From contig NZ_CP109496.1 of NCBI RefSeq assembly GCF_036231355.1, forward strand, positions 5,580,001 to 5,644,000: DNA of 64,000 nucleotides, in the 5' to 3' direction. The notes under the pieces were generated by a model. It did not search any database. It was not told where the DNA came from and was given only the letters and a program-made list of their open reading frames with translations. Positions 24,953-33,376 of this stretch are shown one piece after another (the stretch's first letter is position 1; each line of letters starts with the position of its first letter). The position numbers and the translations under genes were made by a program. The stretch comes from Streptomyces sp. NBC_01431 (lineage in GTDB: Bacteria > Actinomycetota > Actinomycetes > Streptomycetales > Streptomycetaceae).

Positions 24953-26035
24953 GTGCAGACCCAGACCCTGACCGACAACGACGTCGTCACGGCCGTACCG
25001 CCGCAGTCGCGGTCCGTGCACCACCCCGAGGCGGAACCGGGCCCGGTCGCAGGTCCCGGCCAGGTCGCCGAGGAAGAGGTCCCCGAACCACCGGACCCCC
25101 GGCCGAGCCGCTCGGATACCGGCGGCCCGTCCTCGGACCTCTTTCGCCAGTACCTGCGCGAGATCGGCCGCATCCCGCTGCTCACCGCGGCAGAGGAGGT
25201 CGAGCTCGCCCGGCGCGTCGAAGCGGGCCTGTTCGCCGAGGAGAGGCTGAGCACCGCCGTCGACCTGGACTCCCAACTCGCCGTGGACCTCGACAAGTTG
25301 GTCGTCATGGGCCGGATGGCCAAGCGCCGGCTCATCGAGGCCAACCTGCGTCTGGTCGTCTCCGTCGCCAAGCGGTACGTGGGGCGCGGGCTCACCATGC
25401 TCGACCTGGTCCAGGAAGGAAACCTCGGACTGATCAGGGCCGTCGAGAAGTTCGACTACGCGCGCGGCTACAAGTTCTCCACGTACGCGACATGGTGGAT
25501 CCGCCAGGCCATGTCGCGCGCGCTCGCCGACCAGGCCCGCACCATCCGCGTCCCCGTCCACGTGGTCGAGCTCATCAACCGCGTGGTGCGCGTCCAGCGC
25601 CGGATGCTCCAGGAGCGCGGCTACGAGCCGACGCCCCAAGAGGTCGCCGCCCACCTCGACCTGACGCCGGAACGGGTCGGAGAGGTCCTGCGCCTGGCCC
25701 AGGAGCCCGTCTCGCTGCACGCGCCGGTGGGGGAGGAGGACGATGTCGCGCTCGGCGACCTCATCGAGGACGGCGACGCCGCGTCCCCCGTCGAATCCGC
25801 CGCCTTCCTGCTGCTGCGCGAACACCTGGAGGCCGTGCTCTCCACGCTCGGCGAGCGCGAACGCAAGGTGGTCCAGCTGCGCTACGGGCTCGCCGACGGG
25901 CGCCCCCGCACCCTGGAGGAGATAGGGCGCATCTTCGGCGTGACGCGCGAACGCATCCGCCAGATCGAGTCCAAGACGCTGAACAAACTCCGCGATCACG
26001 CGTTCGCGGACCAGCTGCGGGGATATCTGGACTGA
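24953..26035 (+). CDS. hrdA: RNA polymerase principal-like sigma factor HrdA
   Basis: The 360-residue group 2 sigma-70 factor starts at GTG 24953 after a Pro/Val-rich N-terminus lacking region 1.1. Region 1.2 is SDLFRQYLREIGRIPLLTAA. Region 2 holds the core-binding and -10 reading segments AKRRLIEANLRLVVSVAKRY, EKFDYARGYKFSTYATWWIR and QAMSRALADQARTIRVP. Region 4 has the -35 helix-turn-helix LEEIGRIFGVTRERIRQIES. The position next to dnaG and the ABC exporter pair matches S. coelicolor hrdA (SCO2465), so I prefer hrdA over hrdC/hrdD. HrdA is dispensable in S. coelicolor; its regulon is little known. Confidence 0.88.
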   Translation: MQTQTLTDNDVVTAVPPQSRSVHHPEAEPGPVAGPGQVAEEEVPEPPDPRPSRSDTGGPSSDLFRQYLREIGRIPLLTAAEEVELARRVEAGLFAEERLSTAVDLDSQLAVDLDKLVVMGRMAKRRLIEANLRLVVSVAKRYVGRGLTMLDLVQEGNLGLIRAVEKFDYARGYKFSTYATWWIRQAMSRALADQARTIRVPVHVVELINRVVRVQRRMLQERGYEPTPQEVAAHLDLTPERVGEVLRLAQEPVSLHAPVGEEDDVALGDLIEDGDAASPVESAAFLLLREHLEAVLSTLGERERKVVQLRYGLADGRPRTLEEIGRIFGVTRERIRQIESKTLNKLRDHAFADQLRGYLD

Positions 26036-26039
26036 CGAA

Positions 26040-26071
26040 GGGCCGGTCCGAAACGAATCCGGTACCGGCCC
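26040..26071. terminator. Bidirectional hairpin between hrdA and the ABC exporter
   Basis: A perfect 8-bp stem GGGCCGGT / ACCGGCCC (26040-26047 with 26064-26071) encloses a 16-nt loop. It sits 5 bp after the hrdA stop and before the stop of the convergent exporter gene. No T-run follows, which is usual for Streptomyces terminators. Confidence 0.6.
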
Positions 26072-26086
26072 CAACCGCCTCGCGAA

Positions 26087-28066
26087 TCAGTCGACTTCGG
26101 CAACCGCCTGGGCGAACTGGGCGGCGTACAGACGGGCGTAGGCACCCTCCGCCGTCAACAGCTCGTCGTGCGTGCCCTGTTCGACGATCGAGCCGTTCTC
26201 CATCACCAGGATGACGTCCGCGTCCCGGATCGTGGAGAGCCGGTGCGCGATGACGAACGAGGTGCGCCCGTGGGCGAGCCGCGCCATCGCCTTCTGGATC
26301 AGTACCTCGGTACGGGTGTCGACCGAACTCGTCGCCTCGTCCAGGACCAGGATCACCGGGTCGGACAGGAACGCCCGCGCGATGGTGATCAGCTGCTTCT
26401 CGCCCGCGCTGACCCCCGTGCCCTCGTCGTCGATGACGGTGTCGTAACCCTCGGGGAGCGTCCGGATGAAACGGTCCGCGTGGGCCGCCCTGGCCGCCTC
26501 CTCGATCTCCTCGCGCGTCACGCCCTCCCGTCGCCCGCCACCACCCTTGCCTGACGCGCTTCGCGCGGCACCTCTTTCTGCCGCGCCGTACGCGATGTTG
26601 TCCGCGATCGAGCCGCCGAACAGCCAGGTGTCCTGGAGCACCATGCCGATCCCGGAGCGCAGCTCCTCGCGGGTCATCTTCGCGGCGTCCACCCCGTCCA
26701 GGGTGATCCGGCCGCCGGTGACCTCGTAGAACCGCATGAGCAGGTTCACCAGCGTCGTCTTGCCGGCGCCCGTCGGGCCGACGATCGCGACCGTGTGACC
26801 GGGCTCCACCGCCAGCGAGAGGTCCTCGATGAGCGGCTTCTCCGGCTCGTAGCGGAACGACACGTTCTCCAGCGCGACCGCGCCGCGCAGCACCTCGGGC
26901 CGCTCGGGCGAGGACGCGTCGGGCGCCTGCTCCTCGGCGTCGAGCAGCTCGAAGATCCGCTCGGCCGAGGCGACACCGGACTGCACCAGGTTCGCCATCG
27001 AGGCGACCTGGGTGAGCGGCATCGAGAACTGCCGCGAGTACTGGATGAAGGCCTGGACGTCGCCGATGGACAGCGTTCCGGTGGCGACCCGCAGACCGCC
27101 GACCACCGCCACCAGGACGTAGTTCAGGTTGGACACGAACATCATCAGCGGCTGCATGACGCCGCTGTTGAACTGCGCCTTGAACGACGCCTCGTACAGC
27201 GCGTCGTTCTGCTCGGCGAAGGCGTTCGCCGACTCCTGCTGGCGGCCGAACACCTTCACCAGGGCGTGCCCGGTGTACATCTCCTCGATGTGCGCGTTCA
27301 GCTTGCCCGTCGACTTCCACTGCTGGACGAACTGCGGCTGCGACCGCTTGCCGACCTTCGTCGCCACGACCACCGACAACGGCACCGTGACCAGCGCCAC
27401 GAGCGCGAGCAGGGGCGAGATCCAGAACATCATCACCAGAACGCCGACGATGGTCAGCAGCGAGTTGATGAGCTGGCCCATCGTCTGCTGCATCGTCTGC
27501 GAGATGTTGTCGATGTCGTTGGTCGCCCGGCTGAGCACCTCACCGCGCTTGGCCTTGTCGAAGTACGACAGCGGCAGCCGCGACAGCTTCGTCTGGATGT
27601 CCTCGCGCATCCGGAAGACGGTCTTGTTGATGGCCCGGTTGGAGAGCCGGGTCGCCACCAGCATGAGCAGACCCGCGCACACGTACACCGAGAGCGCGGC
27701 GAGCAGCACGCTGCCGACACCGCCGAAGTCGATGCCGTTGCCCGGCGTGAAGTCCACCCCGGAGAGCATGTCCGCGAGGCCGCCCTGGCCCTTGTGCCGC
27801 AGGCCGTCGATCGCCTGCGCCTTGGTGACGCCGGCCGGTATCTGCCGACCGACCACCCCGGCGAAGATCAGGTCGGTCGCCTTGCCGAGGATCTTCGGCC
27901 CGACCACCGAGAGGCCGACGCTGCACACGACCGCGAGCAGCATCACCCACAGCGTGGCCTTCTCCGGCGCCAGCTGTCTGACCAGCCGTTTGCCGGACTC
28001 CTTGAAGTTCATCGACCGCTGATCCGGGCCGCCGCCCATCATCATGCGTCCACCGGGCCCGCTCAT
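26087..28066 (-). CDS. ABC exporter half-transporter (second subunit)
   Basis: The 659-residue fused permease-ATPase has a Gly/Met-rich N-terminus (MSGPGGRMMMGGG), six membrane helices (about 35-370) and a nucleotide-binding domain with Walker A VGPTGAGKTT, signature VSAGEKQ instead of LSGGQ, Walker B VILVLDEATSSVD and switch His in IAHRL. Between NIAYG and VTREEIEEAAR there is an unusual insert of about 19 residues rich in Gly, Arg and Ser (GAARSASGKGGGGRR) after the Q-loop. The start overlaps the stop of its partner by 4 bp (ATGA). The pair is expected to be a heterodimeric drug or lipid exporter; the substrate is unknown. Confidence 0.93.
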   Translation of the reverse strand: MSGPGGRMMMGGGPDQRSMNFKESGKRLVRQLAPEKATLWVMLLAVVCSVGLSVVGPKILGKATDLIFAGVVGRQIPAGVTKAQAIDGLRHKGQGGLADMLSGVDFTPGNGIDFGGVGSVLLAALSVYVCAGLLMLVATRLSNRAINKTVFRMREDIQTKLSRLPLSYFDKAKRGEVLSRATNDIDNISQTMQQTMGQLINSLLTIVGVLVMMFWISPLLALVALVTVPLSVVVATKVGKRSQPQFVQQWKSTGKLNAHIEEMYTGHALVKVFGRQQESANAFAEQNDALYEASFKAQFNSGVMQPLMMFVSNLNYVLVAVVGGLRVATGTLSIGDVQAFIQYSRQFSMPLTQVASMANLVQSGVASAERIFELLDAEEQAPDASSPERPEVLRGAVALENVSFRYEPEKPLIEDLSLAVEPGHTVAIVGPTGAGKTTLVNLLMRFYEVTGGRITLDGVDAAKMTREELRSGIGMVLQDTWLFGGSIADNIAYGAAERGAARSASGKGGGGRREGVTREEIEEAARAAHADRFIRTLPEGYDTVIDDEGTGVSAGEKQLITIARAFLSDPVILVLDEATSSVDTRTEVLIQKAMARLAHGRTSFVIAHRLSTIRDADVILVMENGSIVEQGTHDELLTAEGAYARLYAAQFAQAVAEVD

Positions 28067-29796
28067 GCCGCCTCAGCCTCCGTCAGCTGGGAGAGCACGA
28101 TCTCCCGGTACGTCTCGTTGTCGGCCATCAGCTCGTGATGGCGGCCGGTCCCGACGACCTGTCCCTCGTCGAGGACGATGATCCGGTCGGCGTCCCGGAT
28201 GGTGGAGACCCGCTGGGCCACGATCACGACCGTGGCCTCGGCGGTCTCGCGGCCGAGCGCCGAGCGCAGGGCCGCGTCGGTGGCGTAGTCGAGCGCCGAG
28301 AACGAGTCGTCGAAGAGGAAGATCTCCGGGCGCTGCACCAGGGTGCGTGCGATCGCGAGCCGCTGGCGCTGACCGCCGGACACGTTCGTGCCGCCCTGCG
28401 CGATCGGCGCGTCGAGGCCGCCTTCCAGCTTGCTGACGAACTCCTTGGCCTGCGCGACCTCAAGGGCGTGCCAGAGCTCCTCGTCGCTCGCGTCGGGGTT
28501 GCCGTAGCGCAGATTGGTGGCCACCGTCCCCGAGAACAGGTACGGCTTCTGCGGGACCAGCGAAACGGTCTTGGCGAGCAGGACGGGATCGAGCGTGCGG
28601 ACGTCCTCGCCGTCGACCAGGACCGCGCCGTCGGTCGCGTCGAACAGGCGCGGCACGAGGCCGAGCAGTGTCGACTTTCCGCTGCCCGTCGACCCGATGA
28701 TCGCGGTGGTCTCGCCGGGCCGGGCCACGAGCTCCACGCCCCGCAGCACGGAGGCCTCCGCGCCCGGGTACTTGAAGTCGGCGCCGCGCACCTCCAGATG
28801 ACCGTGCCGGCGCAGCTCGCGCACCGGGTTCTCGGGCGGCACCACGCTGGTGTCGGTCCCGAGCACCTCCTCGATGCGCTCGGCACAGACCTCGGCGCGC
28901 GGCACCATCATGAACATGAAGGTGGCCATCATGACGGCCATCACGATCTGCATGAGGTACGCGAGGAACGCGGTGAGCTGGCCGATCTGCATGTCCCCGC
29001 TGTCGATGCGGTGCGCACCGAACCAGACGACCGCGACCGAGGAGACGTTCACGACGGTCATGACGGTCGGGAACATCAGCGCCATCAGCCGCCCGGTGGA
29101 CAGCGAGACGTCGGTCAGGTCGGTGTTGGCGCCGCGGAAGCGGTCCTGCTCGTACTCGTCCCGGACGAAGGCCCGGATCACGCGGTTGCCGGTGATCTGC
29201 TCGCGCAGCACCCGGTTCACCGTGTCCAGGCGGGTCTGCATGGTGCGGAACAGCGGCCGCATCTTGCGCACGATCAGCGAGACGGCGATGCCGAGGACCG
29301 GGACGACCGCGAGCAGCACCGCGGACAGCGGCACGTCCTGGCCGAGCGCCATGATGATGCCGCCGACACACATGATCGGCGCGGACACCATCAGCGTGAA
29401 CGCCATGAGGACCAGCATCTGGACCTGCTGGACGTCATTGGTGGTGCGGGTGATCAGGGACGGCGCCCCGAACTGGCCGACCTCGCGGGCGGAGAACGAC
29501 TGGACCCGCGCGAAGACGGCGGCCCGCACGTCACGGCCGAGGGCCGCGGCGGTCCTGGCGCCGAAGTAGACGGCACCGATGTTGCAGAACACCTGGACGA
29601 GGCTGACGGCGATCATGATGCCGCCGTGCCCCAGGATGTAACCCGTGTCCCCGTTCACGACACCGTTGTCAATGATGTTCGCGTTCAGGGTGGGCAGATA
29701 AAGGGTGGCGCTGGTCTGCAGCAGTTGCAGCAGCACCAGCAGGGCAATCGGTTTCTTGTACGGCCCTAGATGGGTCCGCAGGAGTCGTATGAGCAC
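28063..29796 (-). CDS. ABC exporter half-transporter (first subunit)
   Basis: The 577-residue fused permease-ATPase has Walker A GSTGSGKST, canonical signature NVSGGQRQRLAIA, and a degenerate Walker B end IFLFDDSFSALD with Asp in place of the catalytic Glu; the switch residue is Gln in VAQRV. It therefore carries the non-consensus ATPase site of a heterodimeric exporter. The start is chosen at GTG 29794-29796, which has GGAGAG 7 bp upstream and begins right at the homologous LIRLLRTHLGPYKKPI. An ATG 20 codons upstream at 29856 would put the start beside a strong hairpin and is less likely. It is coupled to the second subunit. Confidence 0.9.
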   Translation of the reverse strand: MLIRLLRTHLGPYKKPIALLVLLQLLQTSATLYLPTLNANIIDNGVVNGDTGYILGHGGIMIAVSLVQVFCNIGAVYFGARTAAALGRDVRAAVFARVQSFSAREVGQFGAPSLITRTTNDVQQVQMLVLMAFTLMVSAPIMCVGGIIMALGQDVPLSAVLLAVVPVLGIAVSLIVRKMRPLFRTMQTRLDTVNRVLREQITGNRVIRAFVRDEYEQDRFRGANTDLTDVSLSTGRLMALMFPTVMTVVNVSSVAVVWFGAHRIDSGDMQIGQLTAFLAYLMQIVMAVMMATFMFMMVPRAEVCAERIEEVLGTDTSVVPPENPVRELRRHGHLEVRGADFKYPGAEASVLRGVELVARPGETTAIIGSTGSGKSTLLGLVPRLFDATDGAVLVDGEDVRTLDPVLLAKTVSLVPQKPYLFSGTVATNLRYGNPDASDEELWHALEVAQAKEFVSKLEGGLDAPIAQGGTNVSGGQRQRLAIARTLVQRPEIFLFDDSFSALDYATDAALRSALGRETAEATVVIVAQRVSTIRDADRIIVLDEGQVVGTGRHHELMADNETYREIVLSQLTEAEAA

Positions 29797-29815
29797 GCGC
29801 AGGCTCTCCGGGTCG

Positions 29816-29846
29816 GCAAGATCGGGGGTTCGACCCCCCATCTTGC
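29816..29846 (-). promoter_or_regulatory. Strong leader hairpin before the ABC exporter genes
   Basis: A 31-nt inverted repeat has arms of 13 bases (GCAAGATCGGGGG and CCCCCCATCTTGC) around TTCGA; only one internal pair is mismatched. It lies 20 bp upstream of the preferred GTG start, just before its ribosome binding site. It could control translation or attenuation, or be the terminator of the leftward kinase gene upstream, though no T-run follows. Confidence 0.5.
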
Positions 29847-29925
29847 GACACTCCACCCCTGGAAGCTCAAGCGATTATCGTGCTGGAGTCAAAAGGAATA
29901 GCAAAGGGCCCCTGCCGGGTCCGGG

Positions 29926-31371
29926 TCAAGCACCCTGGCCGAAGGCGCCGGGGTGGATCTCGTCGCGCGTCGCGATGTACTGCTGGCGTACGGCCTGACC
30001 CACCGCCAGTTCCTCGCCGGGCTCGAACACCTGGGCCGCCGCGCCCTGCCAGGCCGGCGGGGTGTGTGCGGCGAGCGTGCCCTGCGAGACGCCGAGCGCC
30101 CAGGCCGCCTGCCGCGCCGCGCCGAGCGCCGCGTACTCGGCGGGCTGCGGCACGACGACCTGCGTACCGAAGAGAGCCGGCGCGGCCGCCTGCACGGCGG
30201 GCAGTTCGGCGGCCGCCCCGAGCAGGAACACCCGCCGGACCTCGACCCCGCGCCCGCGCAGCACGTCCAGGGCGTCGGCCAGCGAGCAGAGCATCCCCTC
30301 GAAGGCGGCCCGCGCCAGGTGCTCCGGCTTCATCGACTCGCGCCGCAGTCCGGCCAGCGTGCCCGCCGCGTGCGGCAGCCGGGGCGTCCGCTCGCCCTCC
30401 AGGTACGGCAGCAGTACGAGACCGCTGGCGCCGGGCGTGGACTTCAGGGCCAGCGCGCTCAGTTCGTCGAGGTCCTCGGCGCCGAGCATCTCCGCCGTGC
30501 CGCGCAGGGCCCGTACGGCATTGCTCGTATGCACGACGGGCAGGTGCATCCCGGTGGCGTCGGCGAACGACGTAATCATGCCGCTCGGGTCGGCCAGCGC
30601 CTCGTGATGGACGGCCATGACGGAACCCGAGGCCCCGAGCGAGACCACCGCGTCGCCCGCGCCGACCCCGAGCCCGAACGCCGCCGCCATCGTCTCGCCC
30701 GTACCGGCCGAGATCAGCAGCCCCTCGGGGGTGGTGCCCGCCGCCTCGGACGGCCCGAGCACGTCGGGCAGCGCCACCTGGTGTCCGAGCGCGAGCTCGA
30801 CCAGGTCGGGACGGTAGAAGCCGGTGGCGGCGGACCAGTAGCCGGTGCCGGACGCGGCGCCGCGGTCGGTGGTGCGGCGGGCCGGGCGGCCGAGCAGCTG
30901 CCACACCAGCCAGTCGTGCGCCTGGAGGACACCGGCGGTGCGCTGGGCGGCCTCCGGCTCGTTGCGCGCCAGCCAGCGCAGCTTGGACACCGCCTGCGCG
31001 GCCTGCGGCACACAGCCCACGGCCTGCGCCCAGGCCTCCCGGCTGCCGAGTCCGTCGATCAGATCGGCCGCGGAGACCTGCGCCCGCTTGTCGTTCCCGG
31101 TCAGCGCGGGCCGTACGAGAGCGCCTTGGCCGTCCAGCGCGATCAGGCCGTGCTGCTGGGCGGACACGCCGATGGCCTGGACTCCTTCGAGTAGCCCGCC
31201 GCCCGCGGCCTCGCCGAGCGAGAGCAGCCAGGCCTGCGGATCGACCTCGGTCGCCTTCGGTTCGACGGGATGCGGGGCGTACCCCTGCCGCAGTACGGCA
31301 CCCGTGTCCGTGTCGCAGACGACGATGCGAGTGAAGGCGGAAGAGCTGTCCAGCCCGGCGACTATCCCCAT
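29926..31371 (-). CDS. xylB: Xylulokinase (FGGY carbohydrate kinase)
   Basis: The 481-residue kinase phosphorylates D-xylulose to xylulose 5-phosphate with ATP. The N-terminal FGGY domain has GIVAGLDSSSAFTRIVVCD, the substrate region GVSAQQHGLIALDGQG and NDKRAQV; the C-terminal domain carries the adenosine motif FLLGAAAELPAVQAAAPALFG. One departure is FLLGAAAELP where many kinases have GGG(A/S)KS. The catalytic Asp is probably in TTDRGAASGTGYW. No xylose isomerase gene is nearby, so the substrate might be a related ketose. The ABC exporter starts 129 bp downstream. Confidence 0.82.
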   Translation of the reverse strand: MGIVAGLDSSSAFTRIVVCDTDTGAVLRQGYAPHPVEPKATEVDPQAWLLSLGEAAGGGLLEGVQAIGVSAQQHGLIALDGQGALVRPALTGNDKRAQVSAADLIDGLGSREAWAQAVGCVPQAAQAVSKLRWLARNEPEAAQRTAGVLQAHDWLVWQLLGRPARRTTDRGAASGTGYWSAATGFYRPDLVELALGHQVALPDVLGPSEAAGTTPEGLLISAGTGETMAAAFGLGVGAGDAVVSLGASGSVMAVHHEALADPSGMITSFADATGMHLPVVHTSNAVRALRGTAEMLGAEDLDELSALALKSTPGASGLVLLPYLEGERTPRLPHAAGTLAGLRRESMKPEHLARAAFEGMLCSLADALDVLRGRGVEVRRVFLLGAAAELPAVQAAAPALFGTQVVVPQPAEYAALGAARQAAWALGVSQGTLAAHTPPAWQGAAAQVFEPGEELAVGQAVRQQYIATRDEIHPGAFGQGA

Positions 31372-31451
31372 GGTTGACGATTCTGCCGCACGCGAGGGGC
31401 TACTGGGACGGCGGTGGCCGGGACAACGCTGTCAGGGTCCGACGCGCCCGG

Positions 31452-31754
31452 TCAGGTGTTGCTCGTGCCCCAGTCGTCCTCGCCGCCACCCTGGCCGCGT
31501 TCGCGCAGGGAACGAACCCGGTCGGCGACCGAGGCGGGCACCCGGTCCCCGACCTTGTCGCTCACCGCGTGGAACGCCTTGCCCGCCATCTCGCGCGACG
31601 TCTGGGCGGCCGACTCGGCGGTGTTCCGCACGGCGGGGTTCTGCACCATCTGACGTGCGGACTTCTTCAACTGCTCATAGCGCTCGTGCCCCGCCCGGGT
31701 TCCGAGCACATATCCGAGGGCCAGTCCGGCGGCGAACGTGAGCCGGTATCGCAT
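31452..31754 (-). CDS. Small YtxH-like membrane-associated protein
   Basis: The 100-residue protein begins with a hydrophobic stretch with small residues (YRLTFAAGLALGYVLGTRAG) followed by amphipathic helices (RYEQLKKSARQMVQNP and AAQTSREMAGKAFHAVSDKV), the layout of YtxH-family proteins. It ends in a charged tail. AGGGAAGGGTG precedes the ATG. The function is unknown; a membrane-attached stress-related role is only a family-level guess. Confidence 0.75.
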   Translation of the reverse strand: MRYRLTFAAGLALGYVLGTRAGHERYEQLKKSARQMVQNPAVRNTAESAAQTSREMAGKAFHAVSDKVGDRVPASVADRVRSLRERGQGGGEDDWGTSNT

Positions 31755-31851
31755 GGCGTCACCCTTCCCTAGCGTGTGTGCCGCGCCTACCCGCGCGGCC
31801 CCGTGATCACCCGGGGCGGAACCGATTGGCGGAGCACCCCCCTGCTTGCGC

Positions 31852-31857
31852 TAATGT
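31852..31857 (+). promoter_or_regulatory. Probable -10 element of the tRNA-Asn operon
   Basis: TAATGT lies 67 bp before the first mature tRNA-Asn in an otherwise GC-rich stretch. The -35 is not clear: TTGGCG is present about 20 bp upstream. Confidence 0.35.
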
Positions 31858-31923
31858 ATGTGTCGCAGCGAACGCACGCCGCCCGGGTCACCCCAGGTGG
31901 GTACGTTCGAAGCAGCGAGGCAT

Positions 31924-31996
31924 TCCCCTGTAGCTCAATTGGCAGAGCAGCCGACTGTTAATCGGCAGGTTACTGGTTCGAGTCCAGTCGGGGGAG
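31924..31996 (+). tRNA. tRNA-Asn (anticodon GTT)
   Basis: A complete 73-nt cloverleaf is present: acceptor TCCCCTG pairs with CGGGGGA, the D arm is GCTCAATTGGCAGAGC, the anticodon stem GCCGA/TCGGC holds GTT at 31957-31959, and the T arm is ACTGG-TTCGAGT-CCAGT. The discriminator is G at 31996. CCA is not encoded. A near-identical second copy follows after 5 bp. Confidence 0.97.
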
Positions 31997-32001
31997 CTCG
32001 A

Positions 32002-32074
32002 TCTCCTGTAGCTCAATTGGCAGAGCAGCCGGCTGTTAACCGGCAGGTTACTGGTTCGAGTCCAGTCGGGAGAG
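32002..32074 (+). tRNA. tRNA-Asn (anticodon GTT), second copy
   Basis: This 73-nt tRNA is nearly identical to the first copy. It differs in the acceptor (TCTCCTG with CGGGAGA) and in one base pair of the anticodon stem (GCCGG/CCGGC). The anticodon GTT is at 32035-32037. The differences are compensatory, so both genes look functional. CCA is not encoded. A factor-independent terminator follows. Confidence 0.97.
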
Positions 32075-32084
32075 CAGCGGAATC

Positions 32085-32105
32085 GGACCCTTCGGGGTCC
32101 TTTTT
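32085..32105 (+). terminator. Rho-independent terminator of the tRNA-Asn operon
   Basis: The stem GGACCC / GGGTCC closes a TTCG tetraloop (32085-32100) and is followed by five T (32101-32105). It sits 10 bp after the second tRNA-Asn. Confidence 0.92.
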
Positions 32106-32238
32106 CGTATCCCGTGGAACCGCTGGGATCTCCGCGCAGTCCTCATGGGCGTGCGATGCCGACCATCCGAGGCAGGAGATCGTATGAGCGGCTATGCTGC
32201 GGCAGACGGCGCGCACAAATGTGCGCGACGCGCCGTTA

Positions 32239-32315
32239 GGGGCGGTAGCTCAGCCGGTTAGAGCAGCGGACTCATAATCCGTCGGCCGTGGGTTCGAGTC
32301 CCACCCGCCCCACCA
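32239..32315 (+). tRNA. tRNA-Met (anticodon CAT), elongator or Ile-lysidine type
   Basis: The cloverleaf has acceptor GGGGCGG with CCGCCCC, a D arm GCTCAGCCGGTTAGAGC, CAT at 32273-32275, and T arm GTGGG-TTCGAGT-CCCAC. The 1-72 pair is G:C, so this is not the initiator. The gene encodes its CCA (32313-32315), unlike the two tRNA-Asn genes. CAT could also be modified to lysidine and read ATA (Ile2); elongator Met is preferred. A small hairpin GCGCAC-AAAT-GTGCGC lies at 32211-32226, just upstream. Confidence 0.93.
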
Positions 32316-32797
32316 GTGGTTGGTAGTGCAGAAACGATTCAAGCAGGCATTTACCAGCATGCCCCCGCTGCGCCGCACATCGTGTAGGACGCGCCGGGGG
32401 CTTTCTGTCGCCTGAGGGTCCGTCCATCACACGAAAGCCCCAGCCGGATGCGCCAACCGGCCGGGGCTCGCGCGGTTACCGCCCGGCCGCTGTCTCCCGG
32501 GGCACGGACGAGGCCGGGCTCGGTCCGCGCCCTGCCGATCGGCGGCGGCGCGGGCTCGGGGTTCGGGGGCGGGGCGGCAGGTGACTTCGCTGCGAGGCGC
32601 GGGTCAGCCCCGCCGAGTGGGCCGCGGCAGCCTGTTCGGCCGTGGCGGGCTTGAGTTCCCCATTGCGGAAGGTCGCCTCGCGCAGCTCACGGGGGCGCTC
32701 CGGCGGGAGCGGCATGCGTTGGAGCGCGGACGCTACGAGGTGGCGTCCACCGACCGGCTGACGCTGAGCCGCCCCCCTCACCCCTGCTCGCTCACCC
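32316..32797. other. 482-bp region after tRNA-Met with two hairpins, no firm gene
   Basis: A terminator-like hairpin, GCCCCCG with CGGGGGC (32361-32367 and 32395-32401) followed by TTTCT, probably ends the tRNA-Met transcript. A second, AGCCCCAGCCGG with CCGGCCGGGGCT (32436-32447 and 32457-32468), has one mismatch. A minus-strand frame from 32715 down (MPLPPERPRELREATFRNGE) has coding-like third positions over its first 45 codons but no recognisable family or clear ribosome site; it may be a gene remnant. Confidence 0.5.
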
Positions 32798-33376
32798 TCA
32801 CCACAACCTGTCGGCATGGCCCGGGTGGAGGGCGATTCGGGTGTGGGGGAAGGTGGGTTGGGCGGTGCGGGCCGCGGGGGTGAAGAAGGCGCCCATCGTT
32901 GCCTTGTCGAAGCCGGGGCGGTCGCTGGGGAACGGGTCGGCTTCGGTGCCGCCGACCAGGACCGTGCCGGGCAGTTCTTGCCACCCCGCGCTCTCGTAGA
33001 ACGCCCGCAGCGGGCGGTCGCAGGTGAACAGGCCGACGTCGTACGTTCCGCTCCGCGCCATGTGCTCCCGCGCGGCCGTCACCAGTGTGCGTCCATGGCC
33101 CTGCCCGCGGGCCGCCCGCCGGGTGACTACGGTGCTCAGGCCACCGGCCCGCAGTCGGTGGCCCGCGTGCTCGATGTCCTTGGTGAGGATGTCGAGCGCG
33201 GCGAGCACGGTGGCGCCGTCCACCAGCAGCATGGACACCGGCCGCAGGGCCGGATCATGGCTCGTCCCACTGCTCGGCACGTCCGGCGGCCAGGCCTCGT
33301 CCTGAAGGGCCAGAACCTGGGCGCGCAGCGCGGGCGGGGTGTCGGCTTCGGGGAAGGTGAGGATCCGCAGCGTCAC
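32798..33376 (-). CDS. GNAT-family N-acetyltransferase
   Basis: The 192-residue enzyme has the acetyl-CoA pyrophosphate loop RRAARGQGHGRTLVTAARE near residue 90 and the C-terminal CDRPLRAFYESAGWQEL, both typical of GNAT. The layout is reminiscent of aminoglycoside 2'-N-acetyltransferases (early EAWPPDVPSSG and end region with FFTP), but this is a weak similarity and no resistance role should be assumed. The GTG start overlaps the stop of the gene upstream by 4 bp (GTGA), so translation depends on that gene. Confidence 0.85.
   Translation of the reverse strand: MTLRILTFPEADTPPALRAQVLALQDEAWPPDVPSSGTSHDPALRPVSMLLVDGATVLAALDILTKDIEHAGHRLRAGGLSTVVTRRAARGQGHGRTLVTAAREHMARSGTYDVGLFTCDRPLRAFYESAGWQELPGTVLVGGTEADPFPSDRPGFDKATMGAFFTPAARTAQPTFPHTRIALHPGHADRLW

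Noticed and set aside
29823..29840. tRNA T-arm-like sequence GGGGGTTCGACCCCC
   Set aside because: No acceptor, D or anticodon arm can be fitted around it; it is the tip of the 31-nt hairpin before the ABC exporter genes.
32798..33376. Aminoglycoside 2'-N-acetyltransferase resistance gene
   Set aside because: The resemblance is limited to general GNAT motifs and overall layout; substrate residues cannot be judged, so only the family is claimed.
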